A stretch of 64,000 nucleotides of DNA from Parasphingorhabdus marina DSM 22363 (GTDB lineage: Bacteria > Pseudomonadota > Alphaproteobacteria > Sphingomonadales > Sphingomonadaceae). The position numbers and the translations under genes were made by a program. The stretch lies in the NCBI RefSeq assembly GCF_900128895.1, contig NZ_FSQW01000002.1, positions 1,364,001 through 1,428,000 on the forward strand. Reading direction: 5' to 3'. Within the stretch, counting starts at the first letter, position 1; each line of letters begins with the position of its first letter. Under the pieces are notes generated by a model. That model saw nothing but the letters and a program-made list of their open reading frames with translations. It did not search any database and was not told the DNA's origin. Positions 63,640 to 64,000 of the stretch are shown here, piece by piece.

Positions 63640-64000
63640 ATGTCTGCGAAAGATCACAAGCTCTATTTCCTGCTGCAACGGGTGGCCCATCGCCTGAAAA
63701 AGGAGGCAGATGCAGCCCTGCTGGACTCCGGTGGCATGTCGACAGCTCAGGCGGCGGTCATGACGATTATCGCCGAGGAGGATGGCGTGTCGCAGAAATA
63801 TCTGGCCGAACGGCTCATGCAGCGGGAAAGCGCTATTACCACGATGGCCAACCGGCTGCTGAAGGCCGGCTATATCACCCGCACAAGATCGGACACCGAT
63901 GCCCGGGCATGGGTGCTCAAACCCGCACCGGCCGGCATGGCAGCGTTACGGTCGATCCGTAGCCCGTTCGGCGAAATCAACCGCCTGCTGGACGAAGCTT
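63640..64000 (+). CDS. MarR family transcriptional regulator, N-terminal part
   Basis: The gene runs off the window after 120 codons. The winged helix is clear: MSTAQAAVMTIIAEEDGVSQKYLAERLMQRESAITTMANRLLKAGYI, then the wing TRTRSDTDARAWVLKPAPAG. It should bind the adjacent palindrome and control the divergent amidohydrolase - SnoaL - hydrolase unit, with release by an aromatic or similar ligand (family knowledge). The ATG has AGGGAGA upstream. Confidence 0.9.
   Translation, partial: MSAKDHKLYFLLQRVAHRLKKEADAALLDSGGMSTAQAAVMTIIAEEDGVSQKYLAERLMQRESAITTMANRLLKAGYITRTRSDTDARAWVLKPAPAGMAALRSIRSPFGEINRLLDEA

Overview
The window looks like an ordinary stretch of chromosome from an alphaproteobacterium, most likely of the order Sphingomonadales. 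This is an inference from gene content: a FYDLN-acid (TIGR02300) protein, DUF1476 and DUF1289 proteins, an F1-ATPase zeta-subunit homologue, crtZ-type carotenoid hydroxylase, a class II-type AroA, and a short dispersed GTCATnCTGAA / TTCAGGATGAC palindrome of a kind common between genes in sphingomonads. I see no insertion sequence, prophage, integron, CRISPR array or rRNA operon. Two tRNA genes are present, tRNA-Ala(GGC) and tRNA-Leu(TAA). Coding density is high and four-base stop/start overlaps are frequent.

Layout. 1-5.7 kb: the end of a PNPOx-like flavoprotein, a dispersed repeat, a three-gene oxidoreductase unit (MDR, NPD-like flavoprotein, aldo/keto reductase) behind a perfect 18-bp palindrome, then ubiA and rsmE divergently. 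5.8-12.1 kb: a secreted P-domain/DUF11 protein, DUF188, a DEAD-box helicase, a BaiN-like flavoprotein, tRNA-Ala and a FYDLN protein. 12.3-17.2 kb: aroA - small membrane protein - cmk - rpsA with a structured leader, ihfB and tRNA-Leu. 17.2-23.3 kb: divergent TetR and MarR-type regulators sharing a palindromic promoter, an acyl-CoA-dehydrogenase-like flavoenzyme, then two tandem solute-binding lipoproteins and a DUF4112 protein with no permease. 23.3-32 kb: RNase T2, nadC and nadA (NAD synthesis), a CPBP protease, a Kelch protein, an MBL hydrolase and a BlaI/BlaR1-like pair with two well-placed operator dyads.

32-44 kb: a gene-free structured stretch, then grxD - bolA - zeta-subunit homologue, a quinone oxidoreductase, leuC - small membrane protein - leuD, crtZ, a DMT transporter with a GST, a SulP transporter, and a tightly overlapping operon of isovaleryl-CoA dehydrogenase, barstar-like protein, epimerase and GST. 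44-53 kb: pyrD, ggt, a long-chain acyl-CoA ligase, gloB, a 7TM-GGDEF protein, gloA and a SIMPL protein. 53-61 kb: a complete high-affinity cytochrome cbb3 oxidase locus, ccoNOQP-ccoGHIS, behind a near-consensus FNR/FixK box, ending in a small secreted cysteine-rich protein. 61-64 kb: DUF1289 and a likely catabolic unit (alpha/beta hydrolase, SnoaL-like protein, amidohydrolase) divergent from a MarR regulator across a 20-bp near-palindrome.

I did not find a clearly undescribed defence or biosynthetic system. The best leads are the orphan, apparently outer-membrane solute-binding lipoprotein pair; the BlaR1-like protease whose sensor is replaced by a charged helical region; the orphan barstar inside a catabolic operon; the structured non-coding stretch at 32.2 kb; the small cysteine-rich gene tied to ccoS; and several clear operators for unassigned regulators.
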